From Mesoterricola sediminis (GTDB taxonomy: Bacteria; Acidobacteriota; Holophagae; Holophagales; Holophagaceae), in the NCBI RefSeq assembly GCF_030295425.1, contig NZ_AP027081.1, forward strand, positions 3,331,001 through 3,395,000: a stretch of DNA of 64,000 nucleotides, read 5' to 3'. Each line of letters starts with the position of its first letter. Within the stretch, counting starts at the first letter, position 1. The position numbers and the translations under genes are program-made. This document shows positions 8,204 to 17,546 of the stretch, piece by piece. The notes beneath the pieces are model-generated. The model ran no database searches. It saw only the letters and a list, made by a program, of their open reading frames with translations, and was not told the origin of the DNA.

Positions 8204-8965
8204 TCAGTGCCCGAAGGCCTCCGCCAGGAAGGCCCGCATGTGGCCCCAGCTCCGGCGGGCGGCGGTTTCCTGGTAGGCCGCGCCCTTGGCCGGGTCGTCC
8301 CCGGCCTCCTTCTGGGTGAAGGCGTGGACGGCCCCCGCGTAGGCGATGAAGACGTAGTCCGCCTTCGCCTGGCGCATCTCGTCCTGGAAGGCGGCCACAT
8401 CCCGGGCGGGCACGAAGGGATCGTCGGCGCCGTGGCAGACGAGGATCTTGGCGGCGATGGGGGCCGCGGCCCGATCCGGCGGATTGTCCAGGCCGCCGTG
8501 GAAGGAGACCACGGCCTTGACCGGCAGGCCGCCCCGGGCCGCCTCCAGGGCGCCCGTGCCGCCGAAGCAGAATCCGATGACCGCGATCCGGTCCGGATCC
8601 ACGTGGGGCTGGGCCCGCAGGGCCGCCAGGGCGGCCCGGATGCGGGCCTGGTAGAGCGCCCGGTCCCCCTTGTAGCGACCCGCCAGGACCCCGGCCTCCT
8701 TCACATCCTTGGGGGCCATGCCGACGCCGTAGACATCCGCGGCGAGGGCGGCGTAGCCGAGGCCCGCGAGGCGATCGGCCACCGACCGCTCGTGGGCCGT
8801 GAGCCCCATCCACTGGGGGAGGACGATCACGCCGGGCACCTTGCCCTTGGCCGCGCGCGGGGCGGCGAAGTAGCCCGCCAAGCGGGTCGGCCCGTCGGCG
8901 TAGGGGAGATCGCCGGCCAAGACCGGCAAGGCGGCGAGGGCGAGCAGGAAACGGGCGGCGCGCAT
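8204..8965 (-). CDS. Exported dienelactone hydrolase-family protein
   Basis: A 253-residue protein. I start it at ATG 8965, where a signal peptide begins (MRAARFLLALAALPVLAGDL); upstream sequence in the same frame is low-complexity. The alpha/beta-hydrolase triad of the dienelactone hydrolase family is present: nucleophilic Cys in GFCFGG, Asp in CHGADDPFV and His in AVHAF. Such enzymes cleave dienelactones or other activated esters. The signal peptide implies a periplasmic location, where the substrate is unknown. It is divergent from the secreted hydrolase at 9195. Confidence 0.85.
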   Translation of the reverse strand: MRAARFLLALAALPVLAGDLPYADGPTRLAGYFAAPRAAKGKVPGVIVLPQWMGLTAHERSVADRLAGLGYAALAADVYGVGMAPKDVKEAGVLAGRYKGDRALYQARIRAALAALRAQPHVDPDRIAVIGFCFGGTGALEAARGGLPVKAVVSFHGGLDNPPDRAAAPIAAKILVCHGADDPFVPARDVAAFQDEMRQAKADYVFIAYAGAVHAFTQKEAGDDPAKGAAYQETAARRSWGHMRAFLAEAFGH

Positions 8966-9194
8966 GGAGGCCTCCGGAAGGTGCAGCAAGCCTAAAGGGT
9001 CCCGGCCCCGGCGGGAAGGGAAAATGCGGCCGGCCCCGCGCCGGCGCGGATTCTTTATGAAGGAAAAATTGCATTTAGGGGCGCATTCGGCCCTCGACAG
9101 GCCCCGGGCCGGGCCGGAACCTTCCCTCCAACCCCCGGGCCCGGTGCCCGCATCCCCCTCCCCTCCCCCCGCCCTTCCCTGACAAGGTGCCCTC

Positions 9195-10598
9195 GTGAAT
9201 GTCATCCGCCGCTGCCTGGCCCCGGCCGTCCTGTTCGCCGCCCTGGCCCTCGCCCCCCTGCGCGCCCAGGATCCCCCCACCCTCCTCCCCACCGGAAGCG
9301 GCGACCCCCTCTGGTGGGACACGTTCATCAGCTGCGTGGACGCCCTCGAGCGCTTCACGGGCCCGCGCCTGCCGGAATGGGTGGTGCGCACGGCCCCCCT
9401 CTCGTACCGCTCCCGCCGCCCCCTGTACGACCGGGAGGGCCATCCCCTGCCCGATGGCGCGGGTGGCCAGGCCACGGAGCCCTGCCACCAGAGCGGCCGC
9501 TACTTCCTGCCTCCCGCCTGGCGAGTGGGCCGCGGGGCCGCCCTGCCCCTGGTGATCTACAACCATGCGACCACGCTGGCCAAGGACCAGGTGCCCTCCA
9601 CGTTCCAGGGCCACGAATGGATCTTCGGGGCCGCGGCCGCCGCCTACTACGGGTTCGCCGTCGTCATGCCCGACCAGCCGGGCATGGGCGGCGACGCCGT
9701 GGCCACCCACCCCTACCTGCACGCCCGGTCCCTGGGGCACGCGGTGGTGGACGCCATCGGGGCCGCGCGGGACGCCCTCGCGACCGACCCCTATGCCCGC
9801 ACCCACGGCTACGCGTGGGACGGGCGCGTCTTCCTGATCGGCTACTCCGAGGGGGGCTTCGCGAGCCTCGCCGCCGCCAAGGAACTGGAGGCCCGGAAGG
9901 CGGAATTCGGCGGAGAAGCGGATTTCCTGCTCGCGGGCACGGCGTGCCTGGCGGCCCCCGTGGACCTGCCGGGGGCGGTGCGCCGGATGGTGCTCGAACC
10001 CTCCCGCCCCTTCAGCCATCCGTTCTTCCTGCCCTACCTGGTGATCGCCTGGCACGAGGTCTACGGCCCGGTGATGGATCCCCTGGAGGTGCTCGCCCCG
10101 CGTCTCCTGGAATCCCGCACGGACGGCAACATCCTCCAGTGGATGGACGGCACCCGGGGCGGCGACGCGGCCGACATGCGCATCGCCCAGCGCATGGGGG
10201 CAGCCCCCTGCCAGGTGGTCCTGCGCACGCTCCTATCCCCCGCCTGGGTGGCCCGCAACCTGGAGGAGCCGGGCTACGCCACCAGCCCCTTCCGGGCCGT
10301 CCTGGAGGAGAACGACGTGTCCGGGGGCTGGGCGCCGACCCGGCCCCTCTTCTTCGGCCAGAGCCTGGATGACCAGGAGGTCCCCCCCGCCATCGCCCAG
10401 CGGGCCCTCGATCGCTTCAGCGAGGCGATCCGCGCCGAGGGCCGGGACCCCGACCGGCTCCTGTCCTTCAAGGCCGTGGCCGCCGAAGGCTCCGGCGTGG
10501 ACCATGTGAAAGGCACGATCCTGGCCCTGCCGGCCGCCTTCGACTGGATTCACCGCGGAGGTCCGCCCGTGGGGCGACCGCCTACTGCACGTCGCTGA
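9195..10598 (+). CDS. Secreted alpha/beta hydrolase (secretory-lipase-like)
   Basis: A 467-residue protein starting at GTG 9195 with a signal peptide (MNVIRRCLAPAVLFAALALAPLRAQ). ALPLVIYNHAT near residue 115 is an oxyanion-side strand, VVMPDQPGMGGD follows, and GYSEGG near residue 216 is the nucleophile elbow with catalytic Ser. The long insertion and the HxxGYSEGG-like context resemble secretory lipase or tannase-type esterases. The substrate is not inferable. Its 3' end overlaps the convergent gene at 10582 by 17 bp. Confidence 0.75.
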   Translation: MNVIRRCLAPAVLFAALALAPLRAQDPPTLLPTGSGDPLWWDTFISCVDALERFTGPRLPEWVVRTAPLSYRSRRPLYDREGHPLPDGAGGQATEPCHQSGRYFLPPAWRVGRGAALPLVIYNHATTLAKDQVPSTFQGHEWIFGAAAAAYYGFAVVMPDQPGMGGDAVATHPYLHARSLGHAVVDAIGAARDALATDPYARTHGYAWDGRVFLIGYSEGGFASLAAAKELEARKAEFGGEADFLLAGTACLAAPVDLPGAVRRMVLEPSRPFSHPFFLPYLVIAWHEVYGPVMDPLEVLAPRLLESRTDGNILQWMDGTRGGDAADMRIAQRMGAAPCQVVLRTLLSPAWVARNLEEPGYATSPFRAVLEENDVSGGWAPTRPLFFGQSLDDQEVPPAIAQRALDRFSEAIRAEGRDPDRLLSFKAVAAEGSGVDHVKGTILALPAAFDWIHRGGPPVGRPPTARR

Positions 10599-12543
10599 CC
10601 CGCCCCTTGAGGAAGGTCACCTTCAGGTCCTTGTCCGGGTAGGTGTAGATCAGCTTGGTTCCGAGCTCCACGCGGGTCTGGGGCTTGCCGAGCACGGCCT
10701 CCACCTCGGCGGGGGTCATGCCGAGGGTGATGGTGTTCGAGCGCGGGGCGCTGGCGGATTCCTGGATGATCTCCTGCTCGGAGCTGTTGGCGTCCTTGAC
10801 GGCGCGGTTGAGCTCGTCCACGGCGTCCGAATCCGGGCGGAGGTCGTCGGAGAAGGGCGCGGCGGTGCTGCCGAAGGCCTGGGGAGGCAGGGGGGCGAGG
10901 CCCCCGCCCCGCTCGGACTGCAGCTTTTCCAGCCCCTGGTCCACGATGGCCTGCATGTGGTTCTGCATCTCCTGCAGGTCCAGGGTCCGGATGGAGACGA
11001 CGCACCCGCGGGGGCAGCGGCCCCGGCTGGACAGGATGCTCACCTCGGCCCACTCGGAGCCGGGGGCGGGGGGGGCCACGAGCTGGACCACGTCCCCTTC
11101 GGACAGGGGGCATTCCCGGGAGCCGTCGTAGGTCATGACGTCCGCGTTCACCAGGAAGACCCGGGGGCCGCCCTTGGAGAAGAGGGCCGGCGGCTCCGAG
11201 CCCAGGTCATCCGCCTGGGCCGCGCGGGCCTGGTCCATCTGGCGGCGGACCTCCTCGGCGATGGCTTCCTTCACCTCGGGGCTCATGGCCGTCGAGGTGT
11301 CGTACACCACGGGGGGCGCGCTGACGGTGGCGTTCTGGGACAGGTAGGCGGCCTCCAGGGTGGTGGCGATCAGGAAGTCCGTGAGCCAGAAGGCGGGGCT
11401 GACGTAGGTCGGATACGGGGTCCAGTAGCCGCCGTAGTAGGTGTACCAGGGCCGGCCGTACCAGCCCCAGCGGTAGGTGACGGGGCGGGACCAGGGGGTG
11501 TAGCACCAGGTGTAGAAGGCGGGCCGGTAGTGGCGCACGGGCACGTAGATGGGATAGACGCGGCCCCCGTAGCTCCAGGGGCGGTACACGCGGGGCCGCG
11601 CGACCCCGTTGAACACGTAGGTGCGCTGGATCAGGGTCTGCCCGTGGTAGTGCCAGGGGCGCTGGATGTAGCCGCTCCGGCCCGTGGCGTTGGCGATGAC
11701 GACGGCGCCGCCGGGGCGCGCGACCTCCACCCGCCGGACCCCGTTGGGGGAATGGTAGATGAGGGCGCCGCCGGGGGTGCGCACCTCGCGGATGGCGCCG
11801 GTGGGCGTGCGGTGGATCTCGCCGCCCCGGGGTGTGTGGACGACGACCCGGTCCCCGCCGCGGCCGGGGCCGGGCCGGGAGCCGTCCCGACGGGAGTCGG
11901 GGGCTGGGCGGAACTCAGGACGACCGGGCTGACCGGGGGCGGGCCGATCGGTCTGCGGCTGGGGCGTCGGACGGACCTGGGGAGGCGCCGGGTTGGGCGT
12001 CTCGGTTCGCCCCCCGGGCGCGGGGCGCAGGGGCGAGGTGGAGGGGGCCGGCGTGTCCGGCCGGGGTGCGGGCCTTCCAGCGGCCGGCGACTCGGGCCGG
12101 GCGGGCTGGACGGGCCGGAAGGTCTCCTCCTTGCGGGTCTCCGGCCGGGCCGGGTCGGCCTGGTGCTCCTGGCGGACGAAGGTGCCGGGCTTGGGGGGCT
12201 CCTCGCGGCGGCCTTCGGGCCGGGGCGTGGGGGGCGCGTCCCGCCGTGGGGCTTCCTGGCGGGGGGCTTCCGGACGCGGGGCTTCCTGACGCGGGGCCTC
12301 CCGGCGGGGCGCCTCCTGGCGCGGGGCTTCCTGGCGGGGGGCCTCCCGGCGCGGGGCTTCCTGGCGCGGGGCCTCCCGGCGCGGCGCCTCCTGACGGGGA
12401 GCGGGCGCTTCGCGCTTCTCTTCCTTCTTGTCCTTGTCCCGGTCGGCGGCGAAGACGGCGGGGCCCTGGGCGGCCAGCAGCAGCGTGAGGAGCGCGGCCC
12501 CGGCCCGGACGCATCGGTTCGAGGTCAACCAGTGGGGTGCCAT
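10582..12543 (-). CDS. Exported proline-rich repeat protein with BamE-like C-terminus
   Basis: About 653 residues from ATG 12543, followed by a signal peptide ending near PAVFAAD. Residues about 45-110 are a run of near-identical five-residue units (QEAPR/REAPR), then a Pro/Arg/Glu-rich region to about 250. A Tyr/Trp-rich segment follows (residues about 300-390, with repeated YRPWSYGG and YGRPW-type patches), then a segment resembling a surface or SH3-like module (VVQLVAPPAPGSEWAEVSIL). The C-terminal 50 residues (LGMTPAEVEAVLGKPQTR, then a YTYPDKDLKVTF strand) resemble the BamE/SmpA fold. It is likely an envelope-associated protein that can span the cell wall through its extended Pro-rich part. 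The repeat region may vary between strains. Confidence 0.75.
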   Translation of the reverse strand: MAPHWLTSNRCVRAGAALLTLLLAAQGPAVFAADRDKDKKEEKREAPAPRQEAPRREAPRQEAPRREAPRQEAPRQEAPRREAPRQEAPRPEAPRQEAPRRDAPPTPRPEGRREEPPKPGTFVRQEHQADPARPETRKEETFRPVQPARPESPAAGRPAPRPDTPAPSTSPLRPAPGGRTETPNPAPPQVRPTPQPQTDRPAPGQPGRPEFRPAPDSRRDGSRPGPGRGGDRVVVHTPRGGEIHRTPTGAIREVRTPGGALIYHSPNGVRRVEVARPGGAVVIANATGRSGYIQRPWHYHGQTLIQRTYVFNGVARPRVYRPWSYGGRVYPIYVPVRHYRPAFYTWCYTPWSRPVTYRWGWYGRPWYTYYGGYWTPYPTYVSPAFWLTDFLIATTLEAAYLSQNATVSAPPVVYDTSTAMSPEVKEAIAEEVRRQMDQARAAQADDLGSEPPALFSKGGPRVFLVNADVMTYDGSRECPLSEGDVVQLVAPPAPGSEWAEVSILSSRGRCPRGCVVSIRTLDLQEMQNHMQAIVDQGLEKLQSERGGGLAPLPPQAFGSTAAPFSDDLRPDSDAVDELNRAVKDANSSEQEIIQESASAPRSNTITLGMTPAEVEAVLGKPQTRVELGTKLIYTYPDKDLKVTFLKGRVSDVQ

Positions 12544-12645
12544 ATCCGTCCTCCAGGCGCGGGCGCAGGGGTGGTCCATGCCAAGGGGCTGCCCGACGCC
12601 TTGATTGTCCTCCAATGCCGGGAATTGGCAACCCGTGGGTCGCCA

Positions 12646-13785
12646 TCAGGCGCGCCTCCGCAGGGTCAGGGTGAACCCGGTCACGTACACGAAGGCCGCG
12701 AAGGGGACGAGGAAGGCCCACCGCACGGCCAGCAGGTCCGTGAGGCGGCCCATGAGCAGGGGCAGCAGGGCCCCGCCCACGTTGGCCATCACCGCCAGGC
12801 CCGAGACCTCGGAGGCCCGGTCGGGGCGGCGCTCCAGGAGGATGCTGAAGAGGCAGGGCCAGATGTTGGAGAAGGTGATGCCGCAGAGGACGACGCAGGC
12901 GATCACCACGGTCTTCGTGCCCAGCATGAGCCCCGCAAGGGCGGCGAGGCCCGTGAGGGCGCAGGCGAGGAGGAAGGTGCGGGTGGACATCCAGGTGAGG
13001 GCCAGGGTGCCCAGGAGGCGGCCGACCCCCTGGCTCACCCAGAAGAGCCCCTGGCCGTACGTGATGGCCTCCTTGCGGATATCCAGGCCGAAGGTCAGCC
13101 ACAGGTGGCTGGCGAGGAAATTGTTCATGCCCATCTCGGAGCCTGAGAACAGGAAGATGCCCAGGAAGGCGGCCAGGAGCGAGGGCACGCCCAGGAGGGA
13201 CAGGGTGTCCCGGAGCCTCGCCGGCCGCTCCGGCGCCGATTCGGGCAGGTCCACCCAGGTCACCATCGCCCAGATGAGGAGGGAGAGTACGGCGAACACG
13301 GGGAACACCGCCCGCCAGGAGAAGCCCATCCACACGAGGAGGGCCAGGGCGTAGGGTCCCGCGATGGAACCCAGGCTCTTGAAGAACTGGGCGAAGGTGA
13401 GGTTGCGCGAATAGCGGGCGGGCTCGGTCACGTCCCGCAGGAGGGGGTTCCCCGCGACGAGCAGGAAGGTCATCCCCGCGCCGATGGCGAAGATGGCGGC
13501 CAGGAGGTGCACGTACCGGGAGAGGACGAAGGTGGGCAGCAGGTGGGCCGCGGCCGTGACGAGCAGGCCCGCCTGGAGGACCCGCTTCTTGCCGATGCGG
13601 GTGGCGAGCAGGCCGATGGGGAGGGCGCACAGGGCGAAGCCCAGGGCGCCGCAGAAGGGGATGAGGGCCCCCTGGGCGGCGCTGATCTGGAACACGTCCC
13701 GGCTGATGCCGAGGAAACTGCCGCGGAGGTCCCCGAACCCCATCGCGAAAAATGCCAGCAGCAGGGCGACGATCCGCAGCTTCAT
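12646..13785 (-). CDS. Major facilitator superfamily transporter
   Basis: A 379-residue inner-membrane protein with about 12 hydrophobic segments. ATG 13785 has GGAAGGAG upstream. The MFS loop 2-3 motif appears as LATRIGKKRVLQAG near residue 55, and the sequence ends LTLRRRA. It lies 65 bp downstream of the FAD subunit gene of the molybdenum hydroxylase and on the same strand, so it may be the last gene of that operon. That would suggest transport of a purine-related product, but this is only context. The substrate cannot be read from sequence. Confidence 0.8.
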   Translation of the reverse strand: MKLRIVALLLAFFAMGFGDLRGSFLGISRDVFQISAAQGALIPFCGALGFALCALPIGLLATRIGKKRVLQAGLLVTAAAHLLPTFVLSRYVHLLAAIFAIGAGMTFLLVAGNPLLRDVTEPARYSRNLTFAQFFKSLGSIAGPYALALLVWMGFSWRAVFPVFAVLSLLIWAMVTWVDLPESAPERPARLRDTLSLLGVPSLLAAFLGIFLFSGSEMGMNNFLASHLWLTFGLDIRKEAITYGQGLFWVSQGVGRLLGTLALTWMSTRTFLLACALTGLAALAGLMLGTKTVVIACVVLCGITFSNIWPCLFSILLERRPDRASEVSGLAVMANVGGALLPLLMGRLTDLLAVRWAFLVPFAAFVYVTGFTLTLRRRA

Positions 13786-13850
13786 CCTGGACTCCTTCCG
13801 GGATGAGATGTCGGATGACGCCTGGGGGTTCGGGAGGGCGGCCGTCTGAA

Positions 13851-14723
13851 TCAGGCGCGGACGGCGGCGAGCTCCTTCAGCATCTGGACGAGGACGTTGC
13901 CGGCCACGACGCGCCGGAAGTGGGCGCTGGCGCGGATATCGTCGATGGGGGCGATGTCGGCCTGGAGGGCGTCCCGGGCGGCCTCGAAGGGGAGGGCGTC
14001 CAGGGCGCGGCCGCGCAGGAGGGCCTCGGTCCCGGTAGCCCGGGCGGGCACCGGGGCGACGGCGCCCAGCCCGATCCGGAGATCGGCCAGGACCCGGCCT
14101 TCCAGGCGGGCGTAGGCGGCCAGGCAGACCTTGGAGATGGCCTGGGCCTGGCGGGTGCCGACCTTCCGGTAGAAGTGGTAGCCCATGCCCTCGGGCTTGG
14201 GGAGGCGGATGCGGGTGAGCAGCTCGGCCGGTCCCAGGTCCATGCGCTTGTAGCCCTGGTGGAAGTCCGCGTAGGGGATCCACCGCGCGCCCGCCGGGGA
14301 GGTGAGTTCCACCTCGGCCCCGTAGGCCAGGAGGGCCGGCGGCGTGTCGGCGGCGGGGCTGGCGTTGACGATGTTGCCGCCCAGGGTGCCCCGGTTCTGG
14401 ATGGCCAGGGCGCCCGTCGCGCGGGCGCTCTTGACCAGGTTGGGGAAGCACTGGTGGACGACCCGCTGCTCCCGCAGTTCGCTGAAGGTCGTGAGGGCGC
14501 CCAGGGTCAGGCGGCCGGGCTCGTCCTGGACGCCCCGGAGTTCGAAGAGGCGGCTCAGGTCCAGGAACCGGCGGGCCTGGAGGCGCCCGGCGTTGAAGAG
14601 CACCATGAGGTCGGTGCCGCCGGCGAGGGGGGTCCAGGCGCCGGGTTCGGCGGCCAGGAGGTCCAGGGCCTCGGGCAGGGTGGCGGGCACCCGCACCTGG
14701 AAGTCGGGGAGGAAGGATCTCAC
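13851..14723 (-). CDS. Molybdenum hydroxylase FAD-binding subunit (CoxM/XdhB-like)
   Basis: A 290-residue protein starting at GTG 14723, overlapping the stop of the iron-sulfur subunit (GTGA). Family motifs are PLAGGTDLMVLFNAG near residue 33 and RNQGT-like NRGTLGGNIVNASPAADT near 110, the FAD-binding signatures of the xanthine dehydrogenase/CO dehydrogenase medium subunit. It passes electrons from the iron-sulfur subunit to NAD or another acceptor. Encoded with the large and small subunits, it completes an alpha-beta-gamma cytoplasmic enzyme. Confidence 0.88.
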   Translation of the reverse strand: MRSFLPDFQVRVPATLPEALDLLAAEPGAWTPLAGGTDLMVLFNAGRLQARRFLDLSRLFELRGVQDEPGRLTLGALTTFSELREQRVVHQCFPNLVKSARATGALAIQNRGTLGGNIVNASPAADTPPALLAYGAEVELTSPAGARWIPYADFHQGYKRMDLGPAELLTRIRLPKPEGMGYHFYRKVGTRQAQAISKVCLAAYARLEGRVLADLRIGLGAVAPVPARATGTEALLRGRALDALPFEAARDALQADIAPIDDIRASAHFRRVVAGNVLVQMLKELAAVRA

Positions 14724-15199
14724 GGCTGGCCCTCCTTCCGGGCGACGGCCTGGACCGCGTCCACGATCTTGGAATAGCCGGTGCAGCGGCAGAGGTTGCC
14801 GGCCAGTCCCTCCCGCACCTGCTCCTTGTCGGGGGCCGGGCAGCGCCGGACGAGGTCCTCGGCGGCGATGAGCATGCCGGGGGTGCAGAAGCCGCACTGG
14901 GCCGCGTTGTGGGCCAGGAAGGCGTCCTGCATGGGCGAGAGCCCGCCGCCGGCGGCGAGGCCCTCCACCGTGACCACCTCGGCGCCCTGGGCCTGGACGG
15001 CCGGGATGAGGCAGCTGTTCACGACGCGGCCGTCCAGCAGGACGGAACAGGCGCCGCACTCCCCTTCCCCGCAGCCCTCCTTGGTGCCGGTGAGGCCGAG
15101 GCCCTCCCGGAGCACGTCCAGGAGGCGGGCCATGGGGTGCGTGTCCAGGCTGCGGGCCTGGCCGTTGACGGTGAAATCGAGTCGGAAGGTCTCAGGCAT
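14720..15199 (-). CDS. Molybdenum hydroxylase [2Fe-2S] subunit
   Basis: A 159-residue protein with both expected clusters: the plant-ferredoxin type CGEGECGACSVLLDG (plus a later Cys in VNSCLIPA) and the C-terminal CGFCTPGM with NLCRCTGY. It relays electrons from the molybdenum site to FAD. The start overlaps the last codons of the large-subunit gene by 8 bp, and its stop overlaps the FAD-subunit start by 4 bp, so the three are co-translated. Confidence 0.92.
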   Translation of the reverse strand: MPETFRLDFTVNGQARSLDTHPMARLLDVLREGLGLTGTKEGCGEGECGACSVLLDGRVVNSCLIPAVQAQGAEVVTVEGLAAGGGLSPMQDAFLAHNAAQCGFCTPGMLIAAEDLVRRCPAPDKEQVREGLAGNLCRCTGYSKIVDAVQAVARKEGQP

Positions 15200-17432
15200 G
15201 GCGGGCCTCCTCCAGGCGCTGAAGAATCCGTTCGGGCGTCATGGGCACCTCGTCGAGCCGCAGGTCCCCCAGGGCCTCCCGCAGGGCGTTGGCGATCGCC
15301 GGGGCGGGGCCGTCCATGGGGAGTTCCCCGATGCCCTTGGCGCCGCCGGGCCCGAAGGGGTTGCCCGCCTCCAGGAAGGCCACGCGGATGTGGGGCAGGT
15401 CGGCGGCGGTGGGGATGATGTAGTTGGTGAGCTGGTTGTTGACCATCCGGCCCTCCCGGAAGGTCACGTCCTCCCACAGGGCCCAGCCGATGCCCTGGGC
15501 GACGCCGCCCTGGATCTGGCCGGTGGCGAGGGTGGGATTGACCACCCGCCCCACCTCCTGGACGGCGGCGAAGTCCTCCACCTTCACCTCGAAGGTGGTG
15601 AGGTCCACGGCCACGGCGGCCGCGTAGCAGGCCCAGGAGTAGTTGGGGTAGGCGTCGCCGCGGTAGGTCTTGTCGTCCCAGGCGGCCTCGGGATTCGCCT
15701 TGAACTGGCCGTAGGCCTTGAGGGAACCCAGCTTCGCGCGGGCGGCGGCGACCGCCGCCCTGAACTGGGCGGGGGTGTAGGGCTCGGCCAGGAACCCGCC
15801 CTGGAGGAGGGCCAGGCGGAGGCCCCGGGCGGCGTCCTCGAGGATCTTCCCGACCACCATCGTGCTGCGGGAGGCCACGGTGGGGCCGCTGTTGGGCACG
15901 AAGCGGGTGTCCACCTCGGCCATCTCCACCAGGTCCACCGGCAGCCCGAGGGTCTCGGCGACGATCTGGCAGAACACGGTGTTCTTGCCCTGGCCCATTT
16001 CGGTGGAGGCCGCGAGCACGGCGACGGTGCCGTCCTCCCGGCCCTCGACGCCGGCGACGGAGGCCATGTGGGCCTCGCCGCTGCCGGTGAAGCCGCACCC
16101 GTGCATGAAGACGGAGAGCCCGACGCCCCGCTTGATGGGGTCGTCCCAGGCGTTGCGCACCCGGTAGGCCTTCTGGAGGTCCCTGAAGGCGATCTCCTCC
16201 ATGGCGCGGTCCATCAGGCCCGCCAGGTCCAGGTCGTCCTTGATGACCTGGCCGGTGGCCATGGTGTCGCCCTTGCGCAGGAAGTTGAGCCGGCGGAGGT
16301 CCACGGGATCCAGGCCCATCTCGCGGGCGCAGTGGTCCATGTGCCGCTCGATGGCGAAGAGGCTCTGGGGGGCGCCGAAGCCGCGGAAGGCGCCGCAGGG
16401 CGGCGTGTTCGTCGCGACGGCCCGGGCCAGGACCCGGACGTCGCCGCACCGGTAGGGCCCGCAGGCGTGGATCGCCCCGCGGCTCAGCACCACGGGCGAG
16501 AGGGTGGTGAAGGCGCCGCCGTCCAGCACGAAGTCGATGTCCATGGCCACGAGCCGCCCCTCGGCGTCGAAGCCGGTGCGCACGCGGGTGCGGGAGGGGT
16601 GCCGCTTCGTGGTGGCGGCCATGTCCTCCTCGCGGTCGTAGGCGATCTTGACGGGGCGCCCGGCCTTCAGGGCCAGCAGGGCCGCGTGGCCCGCGATCAC
16701 GGAGGGGAAGTCCTCCTTGCCGCCGAAGCCGCCGCCCATCTCCAGGGCGACGACCCGGACCCGCTCCGCGGGCAGGCCGAAGAGCTGGATGAGGGCGTCG
16801 TGGACGTAGTAGGGGCACTGCAGGGAGCCGGAGACCGTCACCTCGCGTCCCGCAGGGCCCTCCTCCACCGTGCCGATCATGGCGTTGGGCTCCAGGTAGA
16901 GCTGCTCCTGGGCGCCGGTGCGGTACTCGCCCTCGAAGACCCGGGCCGCGCGCGCCATGGCGGCGTCCGCATCCCCCTTGGTGATGAGGATCTCCTTGAG
17001 GACATTGCGCTCCCCGTGGATCACGGGGTCGCAGGCGAGGCTGGCGGGGATGTCCAGGACCGCGGGCAATTCATCCACCTCGAGGCGGACGAGGCCCCGG
17101 GCCTTCTCGGCCACCTGGCGGTCCGGGTGGGCCAGGAGGACCACGGCCTGCTCGGGATGGGAGATCGTGCCGCCCACCTCCACCAGGAAGGGCTGATCGT
17201 CGTGGATGGACGCCACGATGTTCCGGCCGGGGATGTCGGCCGCGGTGGCCACCGTGATCTCGTCCCAGGGCACGCCGTCCAGGAAGGTGAAGCCGCGGAG
17301 CACGCCCCGCGCGCACCGGGTCCGGACCGTCACGCCGTGGAGCGCGCCGGGCAGGTCGAGATCGTCCGTATACTTGGCCGTTCCAAGCACCTTGGCCCGG
17401 CCCTCCTTGCGGATGGTGGAAGCGCCGATCAC
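15192..17432 (-). CDS. Molybdenum hydroxylase large subunit (xanthine dehydrogenase-type)
   Basis: A 746-residue molybdopterin-binding subunit, from GTG 17432 with AAGGGGG upstream. Visible landmarks: GKAKYTDD-like GTAKYTDDLDLPGALHG at the start, EMGGGFGGKEDFPSVIAGH near residue 220, PPCGAFRGFGAPQ near 335, TEMGQGKNTVF near 475 and the catalytic Glu in GGAKGIGELPMDG near 715. The family hydroxylates purines, aldehydes or N-heterocycles. Proximity to a nucleoside-type ABC transporter and a guanine-deaminase-like aminohydrolase favours xanthine or hypoxanthine, but the substrate is inferred. No dedicated XdhC-type maturation gene is adjacent. Confidence 0.85.
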   Translation of the reverse strand: MIGASTIRKEGRAKVLGTAKYTDDLDLPGALHGVTVRTRCARGVLRGFTFLDGVPWDEITVATAADIPGRNIVASIHDDQPFLVEVGGTISHPEQAVVLLAHPDRQVAEKARGLVRLEVDELPAVLDIPASLACDPVIHGERNVLKEILITKGDADAAMARAARVFEGEYRTGAQEQLYLEPNAMIGTVEEGPAGREVTVSGSLQCPYYVHDALIQLFGLPAERVRVVALEMGGGFGGKEDFPSVIAGHAALLALKAGRPVKIAYDREEDMAATTKRHPSRTRVRTGFDAEGRLVAMDIDFVLDGGAFTTLSPVVLSRGAIHACGPYRCGDVRVLARAVATNTPPCGAFRGFGAPQSLFAIERHMDHCAREMGLDPVDLRRLNFLRKGDTMATGQVIKDDLDLAGLMDRAMEEIAFRDLQKAYRVRNAWDDPIKRGVGLSVFMHGCGFTGSGEAHMASVAGVEGREDGTVAVLAASTEMGQGKNTVFCQIVAETLGLPVDLVEMAEVDTRFVPNSGPTVASRSTMVVGKILEDAARGLRLALLQGGFLAEPYTPAQFRAAVAAARAKLGSLKAYGQFKANPEAAWDDKTYRGDAYPNYSWACYAAAVAVDLTTFEVKVEDFAAVQEVGRVVNPTLATGQIQGGVAQGIGWALWEDVTFREGRMVNNQLTNYIIPTAADLPHIRVAFLEAGNPFGPGGAKGIGELPMDGPAPAIANALREALGDLRLDEVPMTPERILQRLEEARHA

Positions 17433-17493
17433 GCCGGCCCCCTTCGGTTTGTCGTTGTCAAAGTCTTCGTAATCACGGGTTCCAGTATGTAGC

Positions 17494-17528
17494 GGCGGGC
17501 CGAGGGGGCCAACCCCCTCGGGCCCGCC
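17494..17528 (-). terminator. GC-rich hairpin between transporter and hydroxylase genes
   Basis: The arm GGCGGGCCGAGGGGG (17494-17508) pairs with 17513-17528 over 15 bp with one bulged base and a 4-base loop. It lies in the 114-bp gap after the BMP-family gene. No U-tract follows, so it may attenuate rather than stop transcription, or stabilise the upstream mRNA end. Confidence 0.5.
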
Positions 17529-17546
17529 AGGTTCAAGAAACGATTA

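Noticed and set aside
12240-12420. Tandem repeated short units resembling a CRISPR-like or satellite array
   Set aside because: The units are in frame inside the signal-peptide protein and encode (Q/R)EAPR pentads; there are no spacers.
10957-13146. A long plus-strand frame opposite the proline-rich repeat protein and MFS genes
   Set aside because: It crosses two real minus-strand genes and their gap, with low-complexity Gly/Ala/Arg composition.
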